A DNA stretch of 64,000 nucleotides from Alcanivorax sp. DP30 (GTDB lineage Bacteria > Pseudomonadota > Gammaproteobacteria > Pseudomonadales > Alcanivoracaceae): assembly GCF_009882945.1 (NCBI RefSeq), contig NZ_WTUY01000005.1, positions 683,317 through 747,316 on the forward strand. Reading direction: 5' to 3'. The notes under the pieces are model-generated. The model made no database searches, had not been told where the DNA came from, and worked only from the letters and a program-made list of their open reading frames with translations. Every line of letters starts with the position of its first letter. The first letter of the stretch is position 1. Positions 7,779 through 14,998 of this stretch are shown one piece after another. A program made the translations under genes and the position numbers.

Positions 7779-8834
7779 ATGGCAAACATTTCTCAAGTTA
7801 GAGGAGCTCTACTCGAAGAAGCGGTTCTGTATCTACTAGAGAAGTTCGATTATGAAACGATCGATGCTTCTTCTGCACACAGAGACGAAAGCCTTCGCGG
7901 AGGTCATTCAGGACTAGAAGTCAGGGGGCGTGGGTCATGGCATCAGATTGATGCCTTAGCCGCTTTTCGTTCGTCCCCTGCATTCATGTACCCTCTTCGC
8001 TTGATGGTGGAAGCCAAGTGCTACCAAGAGCACCGAACCGTTGGTATCGAGGTTGTCCGTAATGCAGTCGGCGTCTTGAAGGACATATCCGAAAATTATT
8101 TTTCTATTGCTAGCCGTGGAAGCAAGGTTAAAATGCCGAGGTTTAATTTCCATTCGGCAATATTTTCAACGTCTGGCTATACCAGTGGTGCTATCGACTA
8201 CGCGTTAGCTCATCAAGTTTTTCTCATCCAATATGAGAATGTTCCGGTAATAAAGCCACTGATTGAAGCAATTATGCAATTCGATGAGACCTGCATAACA
8301 AGAGTCGGCAAAGAATCCATTTCGGAAGTTCGAAAACGGTATCGCGAAGCTATCAGGAATCATGCGTACGAAGCCGATATGCGGGGTTTCATCACTGATC
8401 GAGGTATTGAGCTGATAAACGGGGCTTTGGTAAGTGCGTTGACCAGAATAGGTGGCTCTTATTTTGGCATGCTCCAAGGTCGTTGGCCCTTGCATCTCTT
8501 AACCACAGAAGCGCTGCTCCCCAATGCTTTTGAATCAGATAGAGTTCGTTGTCATGTGACAGGGTACGAAACTGGTGAATGGAAATTTACTCCAGCCGAA
8601 TTGGAAGAAGATGACCAGGGATGGTTCGAACTTGAATTCAATCTTCCGGAGGGGATCGCAAATCTCGTTGCCGAAAACTGGGGAGATCGAGAAGTAGTCG
8701 CAAACATCAAACAACAATACTTTTCCTATATCGATTTAACAGGTCGAATTGGAGGCATCCGTAGGAGTATTCGCTTGGAAATGGATCAGGAATGGATAGA
8801 AGCGTACATCGAGAGAGTTCGTCGAAGAACCTAA
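7779..8834 (+). CDS. Restriction-endonuclease-like protein, PD-(D/E)XK fold (cassette gene)
   Basis: A 351-residue soluble protein. The N-terminal third has the Mrr-like nuclease pattern: an opening helix (ALLEEAVLYLLEKF, 10-23), GLEVRGRGSWHQIDAL with the catalytic Asp (about 59), and LMVEAKCY with the Glu and Lys of the ExK half (about 75-78), then GIEVVRNAVGVL. The last 200 residues are not recognised and could bind DNA or sense a signal. The ATG has GGAAG 6 bases upstream. It starts 32 bases after attC1 and is AT-rich compared with the chromosome. It may be a defence nuclease; no methyltransferase partner is present, so a classical restriction-modification system is unlikely. Confidence 0.7.
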   Translation: MANISQVRGALLEEAVLYLLEKFDYETIDASSAHRDESLRGGHSGLEVRGRGSWHQIDALAAFRSSPAFMYPLRLMVEAKCYQEHRTVGIEVVRNAVGVLKDISENYFSIASRGSKVKMPRFNFHSAIFSTSGYTSGAIDYALAHQVFLIQYENVPVIKPLIEAIMQFDETCITRVGKESISEVRKRYREAIRNHAYEADMRGFITDRGIELINGALVSALTRIGGSYFGMLQGRWPLHLLTTEALLPNAFESDRVRCHVTGYETGEWKFTPAELEEDDQGWFELEFNLPEGIANLVAENWGDREVVANIKQQYFSYIDLTGRIGGIRRSIRLEMDQEWIEAYIERVRRRT

Positions 8835-8878
8835 AAGTGCACCCACTGCGACCCAAAAACCGATACGTAAAGATAAAT

Positions 8879-8939
8879 GGGGTCAGGTCTCCCATTTCCC
8901 ATCCAGGGGCCGAAAGCGGGAAATGGGAGATCTGACCCC
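8879..8939. repeat. GGGGTCAGGTCT palindromic element, copy 1
   Basis: GGGGTCAGGTCTCCCATTTC begins the left arm at 8879-8900 and its reverse complement fills 8918-8939 with a single G:T mismatch over 22 bp; the loop is 17 bases. It stands between the nuclease and FRG genes, where an attC site would be expected. Related copies are at 9868 and 10150. Confidence 0.85.
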
Positions 8940-8965
8940 CAATCTTCCCTGTGATGGAGAATAAA

Positions 8966-9859
8966 ATGTATGATTTAGGCATGCCTGACGAAAGGAATTT
9001 TCAATCCGTCACGGAGTTTTTTGATTATGCGTCAGAGAAATTAATTACCAGGGACTACGATTATGGATTTCGCGGGCACGCCAATTCAGGATGGCAGCTA
9101 GAGACAACACTTTCTAGGTTCGTCAACGAGATTCAATTAAATTACCCTGAACGTGGTGGCTACAATGATAGAGAGTTGTTAACTAAGTTGTGTCTTCAGC
9201 GCCTTCATGAAGAATTTGGGAATAATTTAATTACAAATAAGGACTTGCCTCAAGATCGAGTAGAAAAAATAGACCTGTGGCAATATGGCCAGCATTTCGG
9301 CTTACCTTCCCCTCTGCTTGATTGGACACATTCACCTTTTATTGCTCTATTCTTCGCAATTTCAGAATCGGCAAAGAAAAACGAAGAAAATATACGGTGT
9401 GTTTGGGTTATAAATTTGAACATGCTGGCGCATGTTAATGATCAGGTAATTAATGAAGTAAGGCCAAAATTTGAGAATAAGATTTCTCCTGAGTCTGTGC
9501 TGTACCAGCAGTTCCCTACATCAGAAATAGTTCGCGAGAGCAATGAGAATAATCGGAGAATCGCTTTTCAGCAGGGATTCTTCACAAAACATGAATACTA
9601 CAAATCTCTTGAGATTTGGTTAAAGCGGGTCGTAGACGAAATGACTTTTGGCAAGGGAGACTCGCCAGTTTTGAGGAAGCTCAATTTCCCCTGTTCTGAG
9701 AGAGAAAGAGTCTCTATGCTCGACCGTCTTGATAAGATGAACATAAATAATAGAACACTTTTCCCCGACATCTTTGGCTCGGTCAGGGGGGCTGTGGATA
9801 CCGTTTACCGAAGCTTCCAAGCGCCTAAATTCCGTGGCTTCACATTTTCACAAGACTGA
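8966..9859 (+). CDS. FRG-domain protein (cassette gene)
   Basis: A 297-residue soluble protein carrying an FRG domain: YGFRGHANSGWQLETTL (about 31-47) and WQYGQHFGLPSPLLDWTHSP (about 108-127) followed by FIALFFAIS. The conserved Arg, Gln-His and Asp-Trp positions are all kept. FRG proteins are widespread on mobile elements and in putative defence loci, but no biochemical activity is established. I choose ATG 8966 because GGAG ends 6 bases before it; GTG 8951 and ATG 8954 are in frame but lack an RBS. The gene is AT-rich and bounded on both sides by GGGGTCAGGTCT elements. Confidence 0.75.
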   Translation: MYDLGMPDERNFQSVTEFFDYASEKLITRDYDYGFRGHANSGWQLETTLSRFVNEIQLNYPERGGYNDRELLTKLCLQRLHEEFGNNLITNKDLPQDRVEKIDLWQYGQHFGLPSPLLDWTHSPFIALFFAISESAKKNEENIRCVWVINLNMLAHVNDQVINEVRPKFENKISPESVLYQQFPTSEIVRESNENNRRIAFQQGFFTKHEYYKSLEIWLKRVVDEMTFGKGDSPVLRKLNFPCSERERVSMLDRLDKMNINNRTLFPDIFGSVRGAVDTVYRSFQAPKFRGFTFSQD

Positions 9860-9867
9860 ACAAATTC

Positions 9868-9920
9868 GGGGTCAGGTCTTGCATCGTGCACTCGAGCGCA
9901 GCATTTTAGTCCTGATCCCA
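9868..9920. repeat. GGGGTCAGGTCT element, copy 2 (eroded)
   Basis: GGGGTCAGGTCTTGCATCGT begins at 9868; the right arm has decayed to CCTGATCCC at 9912-9920. It again lies directly after a cassette gene, 9 bases past the FRG stop. Confidence 0.6.
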
Positions 9921-9953
9921 AGTTTGCTTTACATTAAAATTTAGGAAATTACT

Positions 9954-10349
9954 TTGCAGGAAGCGAGAAAGTTTGAAGACTGCCTGACTGAGAGGCCAAA
10001 GCCTAAAGGCATTGACGTGCTTTGTGGACTAAAACACTTTGCAATTATTACCTGTGCTGTGCCCGCCGAGAGGTTTGAGGGAGTTTTCCCAGATAGGTTC
10101 CAACTAGACACTATTCAATTGGATGGACGAACTCTGGGGCCAATGATTCGGGGTCAGGTCTCCCATTTCCCAAACTGACGCTATGTGGGAATTGGGAGAC
10201 CTGACCCTAGGCTTGGTCTAGGCTTGCTTCCCCTGTTGAAAAACAAGAAGAGAGCGATATTAATGATAGATATTTTCAAATGTATGATGAATTGGAGTCA
10301 AAGAGGCGTAATTACGTCAAAGAGAACCTGGAGCTATTTGCAGTCAGCA
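9954..10349 (+). pseudogene. Cassette gene interrupted by a palindromic element
   Basis: The 5' part (9954-about 10149) begins at TTG with AGGA 7 bases upstream and encodes about 65 residues including HFAIITCAVPAERFEGVFP and LDTIQLDGRTLGPM, which weakly resembles the start of YqjF/DUF2071 proteins. At 10150 the reading frame runs into a GGGGTCAGGTCT palindrome. After the palindrome, a different frame (10211-10349) encodes a hydrophilic, natural-looking tail (ESDINDRYFQMYDELESKRR) that stops with TAA exactly at the start of the next attC site. I read these as the two ends of one gene broken by the element; the parts may instead come from two genes. Confidence 0.45.
10150..10207. repeat. GGGGTCAGGTCT palindromic element, copy 3
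   Basis: Left arm 10150-10172 (GGGGTCAGGTCTCCCATTTC then CCA) and right arm 10186-10207 are near-perfect inverted repeats with a 13-base loop. It shares the whole arm with copy 1 and sits inside an apparently broken cassette gene. Confidence 0.85.
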
Positions 10350-10350
10350 A

Positions 10351-10420
10351 CTAACAAGGCGCTGCTGTCGGGCAAATTTTCCGCTTCGCTCCAAATTTAC
10401 CGCAGAGTGCGGCGTTAGAT
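10351..10420 (+). other. Integron attC recombination site (attC2)
   Basis: CTAAC at 10351-10355 and the 3' core GTTAGAT at 10414-10420 (fits GTTRRRY) are complementary ends. Between them are AAGGCGCTGCTG (5' box), a terminal region with CCGCTTCGCTCC, an often-seen attC spacer, AAATTT arms and the 3' box CAGAGTGCGGC. The site is about 70 bases, normal for attC. Its orientation matches the island's plus-strand genes and it marks the right end of the AT-rich island. Confidence 0.8.
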
Positions 10421-10514
10421 TCCCTTGATAGCGATAAAATCAGAGTGCTTGGGTGAATGCGGCAAGCCAACCTGTATTTCCGTTCAAATAAAGACTGTGC
10501 CGTATGGAATGAGT

Positions 10515-10730
10515 ATGAATCAAATTAATCCAGCAAAGTTACACCTTAGTAAATGGACAGCAGTAAACCCATTGAATCGGGAGAAGCACTTTCTGGTCTC
10601 AGAAATTGAATTCGATGAGGATGGCACAGTGTTGGTGTGCAAACTGGAGTCTGTTCTTTCCAACAAAGAGTATTCCATCGACTGGGTTGAGCTCAAAGAC
10701 CAGGAGAAATGGCTCCAAGGCTGGAAGTAG
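10515..10730 (+). CDS. TIGR02450-type small Trp-rich protein
   Basis: A 71-residue soluble protein beginning MNQINPAKLHLSKWTAVNP, followed by EKHFLVSEIEFDEDG and ending in EKWLQGW. This is the pattern of the conserved tryptophan-rich family TIGR02450, of unknown function. The frame extends upstream to 10425, but family members start at this MNxINPxKL motif; GGAA sits 5 bases before the ATG (an ATG two codons earlier is the alternative). It begins about 95 bases after attC2 and composition is intermediate, so whether it is a cassette gene or native chromosome is uncertain. Confidence 0.65.
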   Translation: MNQINPAKLHLSKWTAVNPLNREKHFLVSEIEFDEDGTVLVCKLESVLSNKEYSIDWVELKDQEKWLQGWK

Positions 10731-10821
10731 CCAAGCGCCAGGTCACACATCCCAGCCGTCTTTCAAGCAGGTCCTCAAAACGTGGCGCTACAGTTGATTG
10801 TGGCGCCGTAAGGAGACGCTA

Positions 10822-10849
10822 GGCGGCCACGGTTCTGGCCGCCCCTTTG
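10822..10849. terminator. Bidirectional hairpin between the Trp-rich gene and prpE
   Basis: GGCGGCCA (10822-10829) pairs with TGGCCGCC (10836-10843) around a 6-base loop, followed on the plus strand by CCTTTGTCG. It lies downstream of both convergent genes. Confidence 0.55.
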
Positions 10850-10886
10850 TCGTTTGTGCTATGCCGGGCCCGCGTTGTTATCCGGC

Positions 10887-12779
10887 TTATCCCGCCACCA
10901 GCGCTCGCTCGCGCAGTAACGCTTCAATCTCCGGAACACTGGCCGGATCATCAATGGTGGAGGGGATGTTGTAGCTCTCGCCATTGGCGATCTGGCGCAG
11001 CAGTTTGCGCAGGATCTTGCCGGACCGGGTTTTGGGCAGGCGCTGGGCAATGAGAGTGTCTTTGAGACAGGCCACGGCGCCGATATCCTGGCGGATGCGG
11101 GCCACCAGCTCCTGGTTGAGGATATCGGACTCGATATCCACGTCATCCTTGAGGAGTACCAACCCGATAGGGACCTGACCTTTCAGATCATCGGCGATGC
11201 CGATCACGGCACACTCGGCGACGGCCGGGTGACCGGCAAGCACCTCTTCCATTTCCCCGGTGGACAAGCGGTGACCTGCCACGTTAATCACATCGTCGGT
11301 GCGGCCCATGATGAACACGTAGCCGTCGTCGTCCTTGTAGCCGCCGTCGCCGGAGGTGTAATAACCGGGGAACTGTTCCAGGTAACCCGCCAGAAAGCGC
11401 TCATGGTTGCCCCAGATGGTGGGCAGGCAGCTGGGCGCCAAAGGCAGTTTGATGGCCACGTTGCCTTGCTGGTTGGGGCCCACTTCGTTGCCGTTGTCAT
11501 CCAGGATGCGCACATCGTAGCCGGGGCTGGGCAGGGTGGCAGAGCCCGGTTTGCAGGGTTTGGGGTCGACGCCCATGAGGTTGGCGCAGATGCCCCAGCC
11601 GGTTTCAGTCTGCCACCAGTGGTCGACCACCGGCAGGCCTGTGATGTCCCGCACCCAATCGTAGGTGGGCGGGTCCAGCCGTTCGCCGGCCATGAAGATG
11701 GATTCCAGCGCGGACAGGTCATGCTTCTTGATGCCTTCGGCGTTGGGATCTTCCTTCTTGATGGCACGGAAGGCGGTGGGGGCGGAGAACAGGGCTTTCA
11801 CCTTGTATTCCTCGGCCACTCGCCAGAAGGCGGCGGCATCCGGGGTGCGTACTGGTTTGCCTTCATAAAGTACGCTGGAGAGTCCGCTCAGTAGAGGCGC
11901 GTAGACAATATAGGAATGCCCCACCACCCAGCCCACATCGGAGGCCGCCCAGAAGGTGTCACCCGGATCCATGTTGTAAATGGCTTTCATGCTGTAGCGC
12001 ATGGCCACCGCATGGCTGCCGTTGTCGCGGACCACCCCCTTGGGTTTGCCGGTGGTGCCGGAGGTGTAGAGGATGTAGAGCGGGTCGGTGGCCAGCACCG
12101 GGGTGCAGTCGGCCGGTTCGGCGGCGGCCACGGCGGCCTGCCAGTCCACATCCCGACCTTCAATCAGTGAGGCCTTTACCTGAGGACGCTGGTAGACGAT
12201 GCAGCGTTGCGGCTTGTGTTCGGCCTGTTCGATAGCTGCATCCACCAGCGGTTTGTATTCAATGATTTTTGCCACTTCTACACCGCAGGAAGCAGACACG
12301 ATCACCTTGGGCTGGGCATCGTCGATGCGCACCGCCAGTTCGTTGGCGGCAAAGCCTCCGAAGACCACGGAGTGGATGGCACCCAGCCGGGCACAGGCCA
12401 GCATGGCGACCACGGCCTCGGGGATCATGGGCATGTAAATCAGAACACGATCTCCCTTTTCAACACCTTGCTGTTGCAGCACACCTGCAAAACGGGCAAC
12501 CCGGCCGGTGAGTTGGGCGTAGGTGATTGTCTCTTTGCTATTGGTGACCGGGGAATCGTAGTAGATGGCCACCTGATCGCCACGACCCTGGGCCAGGTTG
12601 GCGTCCAGAGCCATGTGGCAGGTGTTCATGACGCCGTCGGTAAACCAGCGACCAATGCCGTTGTCGTCTTCGCCGAGGATGGTTGTCGGGAAGGTGAACC
12701 AGTCCAGCATCTTTGCTTTTTCGCCCCAGAAGGCTTCCGGGTTGGTGATGGATGCGGAATATTCTTGTTCGTAGCTCAT
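10887..12779 (-). CDS. prpE: Propionyl-CoA synthetase (acyl-adenylate-forming)
   Basis: A 630-residue AMP-forming acyl-CoA synthetase, cytoplasmic, activating propionate (or acetate) to the CoA thioester. It has the N-terminal acetyl-CoA-synthetase domain (FWGEKAKMLDWF), the ATP loop YTSGTTGKPKG (about 245), the WWQTETGW substrate/adenylate motif, YYTSGDGGY, GRTDDVINVAGHRLS and the C-terminal PKTRSGKILRK containing the catalytic lysine. The length matches PrpE (628). Propionyl-CoA would arise from odd-chain alkane or fatty acid breakdown, but no methylcitrate genes are beside it. GAGG sits 7 bases before the ATG. Confidence 0.88.
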   Translation of the reverse strand: MSYEQEYSASITNPEAFWGEKAKMLDWFTFPTTILGEDDNGIGRWFTDGVMNTCHMALDANLAQGRGDQVAIYYDSPVTNSKETITYAQLTGRVARFAGVLQQQGVEKGDRVLIYMPMIPEAVVAMLACARLGAIHSVVFGGFAANELAVRIDDAQPKVIVSASCGVEVAKIIEYKPLVDAAIEQAEHKPQRCIVYQRPQVKASLIEGRDVDWQAAVAAAEPADCTPVLATDPLYILYTSGTTGKPKGVVRDNGSHAVAMRYSMKAIYNMDPGDTFWAASDVGWVVGHSYIVYAPLLSGLSSVLYEGKPVRTPDAAAFWRVAEEYKVKALFSAPTAFRAIKKEDPNAEGIKKHDLSALESIFMAGERLDPPTYDWVRDITGLPVVDHWWQTETGWGICANLMGVDPKPCKPGSATLPSPGYDVRILDDNGNEVGPNQQGNVAIKLPLAPSCLPTIWGNHERFLAGYLEQFPGYYTSGDGGYKDDDGYVFIMGRTDDVINVAGHRLSTGEMEEVLAGHPAVAECAVIGIADDLKGQVPIGLVLLKDDVDIESDILNQELVARIRQDIGAVACLKDTLIAQRLPKTRSGKILRKLLRQIANGESYNIPSTIDDPASVPEIEALLRERALVAG

Positions 12780-13131
12780 CGGCGGGCCTCGTTGGTCTCG
12801 CTGCCACTGGTGGTGGTGCGCTGATCCCCGTGCGTAATGGGTGCCTGGCGAAAGTGTGGCCGGGCTGGCAAGGGGTGGGTTAAAGGTGTCTTCATTGGAT
12901 GCTATGACATGCCGGTTGGCCAGTGAATTAGACTAAAGTCCTTGGGATTCGCAAGGGTATAAGCGGAGCTAAAACAAAGTGTGGAATTCTGTTTATTCCT
13001 GGGCGGGGAGAGGAGGGGCTGAGAGTTGCGAGGGGCGAATTGCGAGTTGCGAGTTGCGGTAGTTACCGTCAATGCAGACCGCCGATCTGTCCGCCACTAT
13101 AAGACCACATTCAGAATAACAGAGGCCAACC
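12780..13131. other. Divergent intergenic region with degenerate heptamer repeats
   Basis: This 352-base gap separates divergent prpE and the ABM gene. At 13021-13058 it holds a short array of TTGCGAG-type heptamers (GTTGCGAG, GAATTGCGAGTTGCGAGTTG), a relative of the repeats elsewhere in the window. No convincing -35/-10 pair or riboswitch fold is visible in the rest. Confidence 0.5.
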
Positions 13132-13434
13132 ATGTACATCGCCATGAACCGCTTCAAGATCAAACCCGGTTGTGAGCAGGACTTTATCGAAATCTGGAAG
13201 GGACGTGACACCTACCTGCAGGAGGTGCCGGGATTCAAGGAATTCCATTTGCTACAGGGGCCGGCCAATGAGGAGTACACCTTGTTTTCGTCTCATGCGG
13301 GGTGGGAATCGAAGGGCGCCTTTGAGGGCTGGACCAAATCCGAGGCGTTTCGCAAGGCACACGCCAATGCGGGTGCGCGACGGGATATCTACATGGGCCC
13401 GCCGCAGCTGGAGTGTTTTGAGGTGGTGTTGTAG
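13132..13434 (+). CDS. Antibiotic biosynthesis monooxygenase (ABM)-domain protein
   Basis: A 100-residue single-domain protein of the dimeric ferredoxin-like ABM fold. It starts MYIAMNRFKIKPG, with the FEEIWKGRD-like helix (here FIEIWKGRD, 19-27), FHLLQG and the W-x-S-K-x-A-F helix (WESKGAFEGW), and ends FEVVL. This layout is shared with heme-degrading IsdG-like proteins, but a heme role cannot be assigned from sequence alone. The ATG follows CAGAGG-like sequence. It stands alone between two repeat-filled gaps. Confidence 0.75.
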   Translation: MYIAMNRFKIKPGCEQDFIEIWKGRDTYLQEVPGFKEFHLLQGPANEEYTLFSSHAGWESKGAFEGWTKSEAFRKAHANAGARRDIYMGPPQLECFEVVL

Positions 13435-13436
13435 GA

Positions 13437-13641
13437 CGCCAGATGCCAGATGCCAGATGCTGGACGCCTGATGCGGGAAATGTCGGGATTTCCTCCCGTA
13501 GGAGCGGAGGTTCCACCGCGATAGGCGCAACGCGCTTTGGTTCCTTAATGCTTTTGCTTTTTCTCGCAGCTCGAGGCTCGTAGCTCGCCGCGGTTTTTCC
13601 TCGCCAGGGCTCGGATCGCGCCGCGAGCGACGCTCCTACAG
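13437..13641. repeat. Composite repeat region: GATGCCA heptamers plus paired GTAGGAGC elements
   Basis: Three tandem-like GATGCCA units at 13441-13460 are followed by CCGTAGGAGCGGAGGTTCC (13496-13514) and, inverted, CGAGCGACGCTCCTACAGG (13624-13642). The two GTAGGAGC copies face each other about 110 bases apart, the usual paired REP (BIME-like) arrangement. Between them GCAGCTCGAGGCTCGTAGC (13568-13586) is another heptamer-family run. Both neighbours converge here. Confidence 0.65.
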
Positions 13642-13669
13642 GGGGGCTTGTGGTTAGTCTGCTCGTGAT

Positions 13670-14983
13670 TCAGCGGGCGGTTCTGGCGTAGCCCCAGGCG
13701 CCCAGCATCAGTACCAGGTAGAGCCCGCCCACGAACAGCATCTGGCCAATTTCATGGGTGAGTTCGTAGTAGAGAATCATGCCGGTGCCGCCAGCGAGTA
13801 CGGCGCAGGCGAGCAGGGTGAGGGTGAGGGAAGAGTCGGTTTTGTCCCTGATCCTGAAGTTGGCCCAGGCCATAAGGAGTGAGACCAGCAGAAACGTCAT
13901 GCTGCCAAATTCCAGTATCAGTTCCAGACCGCCAATCAGAACCAGTGCGAAGGCCAGGGAGGCCATGGCGATGATCGCGTTGACCGGAATATGTTTCCTG
14001 CGGGTCGCCAGCAGGCGGGGGAAATAGCCATCATTGGCGATCACTGCCATCAGTCGGGAGGCGCCGAACAGGGTGCCGCTGATGGCGCTGCTGGTTGCCA
14101 GCAGCGCGCCGAGAATCACCAGCCGGGCGCCGATGTCGCCGAGTATGTCACCGGCGCCGGTGGCCAGCGCGTATTCCTTGTTACGGATGATATCGGCAAA
14201 GGGAATGGCGAGAATGGCGCCGAGCGCGATCACCACATAGATGCCGATGGCCGCGCACACGGCAGTATAGATGGCGATGGGGATATTACGTTCCGGCGTG
14301 TCCATCTCGTTCATGGCATGGATGACCAGCTGGAAACCTTCATAGGCGACAAAGGTCAGTGAGGCCACGATCAGGATAGACATGAGACTGACGGGGCCCT
14401 GGGCGTCAACCAGCTCGGGGAGGGTGACCTGACCGTTGCGAATGAGGAAAAAGGAGATAAGGCCCAGAATCACCAGCTTGGCGTAGACCATAAGATCCTC
14501 CAGCTTGCCCATCCCTTTTACGCTCCAGATGTTGATCACGGCAAACACCAGAATCACCATGCCTGCTACCCCTTTACGCAACCACTCGTTGTCGCCATGG
14601 GCGCCGCTGCTGATGGCATAGGACGCAAAGGTGTAGGCATACAGGGCCAGGGTGCTGATATAGCCGAATACCACCCACCAGCCGATCAATGAGGCCGCAA
14701 AGTGAGAGCCGGGAAAGGTGCGTTTGAAGAAGGAGTAGGTGGCGCCTTCATCGCGGTAGTAGAGTGCCAGCTTGATGTAGGAGTAGGCAGCGACGGCGGC
14801 CACGCCGCCCCCCAACGCAATGGCGACAGGGGTATAGACGCCGATCAGGGCAACGGAGATACCTAGCACGGAAAAAATACCGCCGCCGACCATGCCTCCC
14901 AGTGCGATGGCCACCAGTTCCAGAATGCCCAGTGGCTTGTTGCGTTTGCGATGGATAGAGGGCTTTAACGGCAGGCCCAACAT
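13670..14983 (-). CDS. APC-family amino acid/amine permease
   Basis: A 437-residue inner-membrane transporter with about 12 hydrophobic segments. The first contains GGMVGGGIFSVLG (about 29-41), the substrate-binding Gly motif of the APC fold; the sixth has FVAYEGFQLVIHAMNEM, and the eighth region FGASRLMAVIANDGYFP is characteristic. Substrate is unknown. AGGA lies 8 bases before the ATG. It starts 16 bases after the stop of the MscK-like gene, so the two are probably one transcript. Confidence 0.82.
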   Translation of the reverse strand: MLGLPLKPSIHRKRNKPLGILELVAIALGGMVGGGIFSVLGISVALIGVYTPVAIALGGGVAAVAAYSYIKLALYYRDEGATYSFFKRTFPGSHFAASLIGWWVVFGYISTLALYAYTFASYAISSGAHGDNEWLRKGVAGMVILVFAVINIWSVKGMGKLEDLMVYAKLVILGLISFFLIRNGQVTLPELVDAQGPVSLMSILIVASLTFVAYEGFQLVIHAMNEMDTPERNIPIAIYTAVCAAIGIYVVIALGAILAIPFADIIRNKEYALATGAGDILGDIGARLVILGALLATSSAISGTLFGASRLMAVIANDGYFPRLLATRRKHIPVNAIIAMASLAFALVLIGGLELILEFGSMTFLLVSLLMAWANFRIRDKTDSSLTLTLLACAVLAGGTGMILYYELTHEIGQMLFVGGLYLVLMLGAWGYARTAR

Positions 14984-14998
14984 GGGCTTTATCCTAGG

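Noticed and set aside
10185..10418. 77-codon open frame across the palindrome and attC2
   Set aside because: It reads through the right arm of the element and the whole attC site; another frame gives a natural hydrophilic tail ending at the attC core.
10734..10789. Third attC at the right side (AGCGCCA ... TGGCGCT)
   Set aside because: The arms are complementary but there is no GTTRRRY core or matching 5' core, and the spacing of boxes is wrong.
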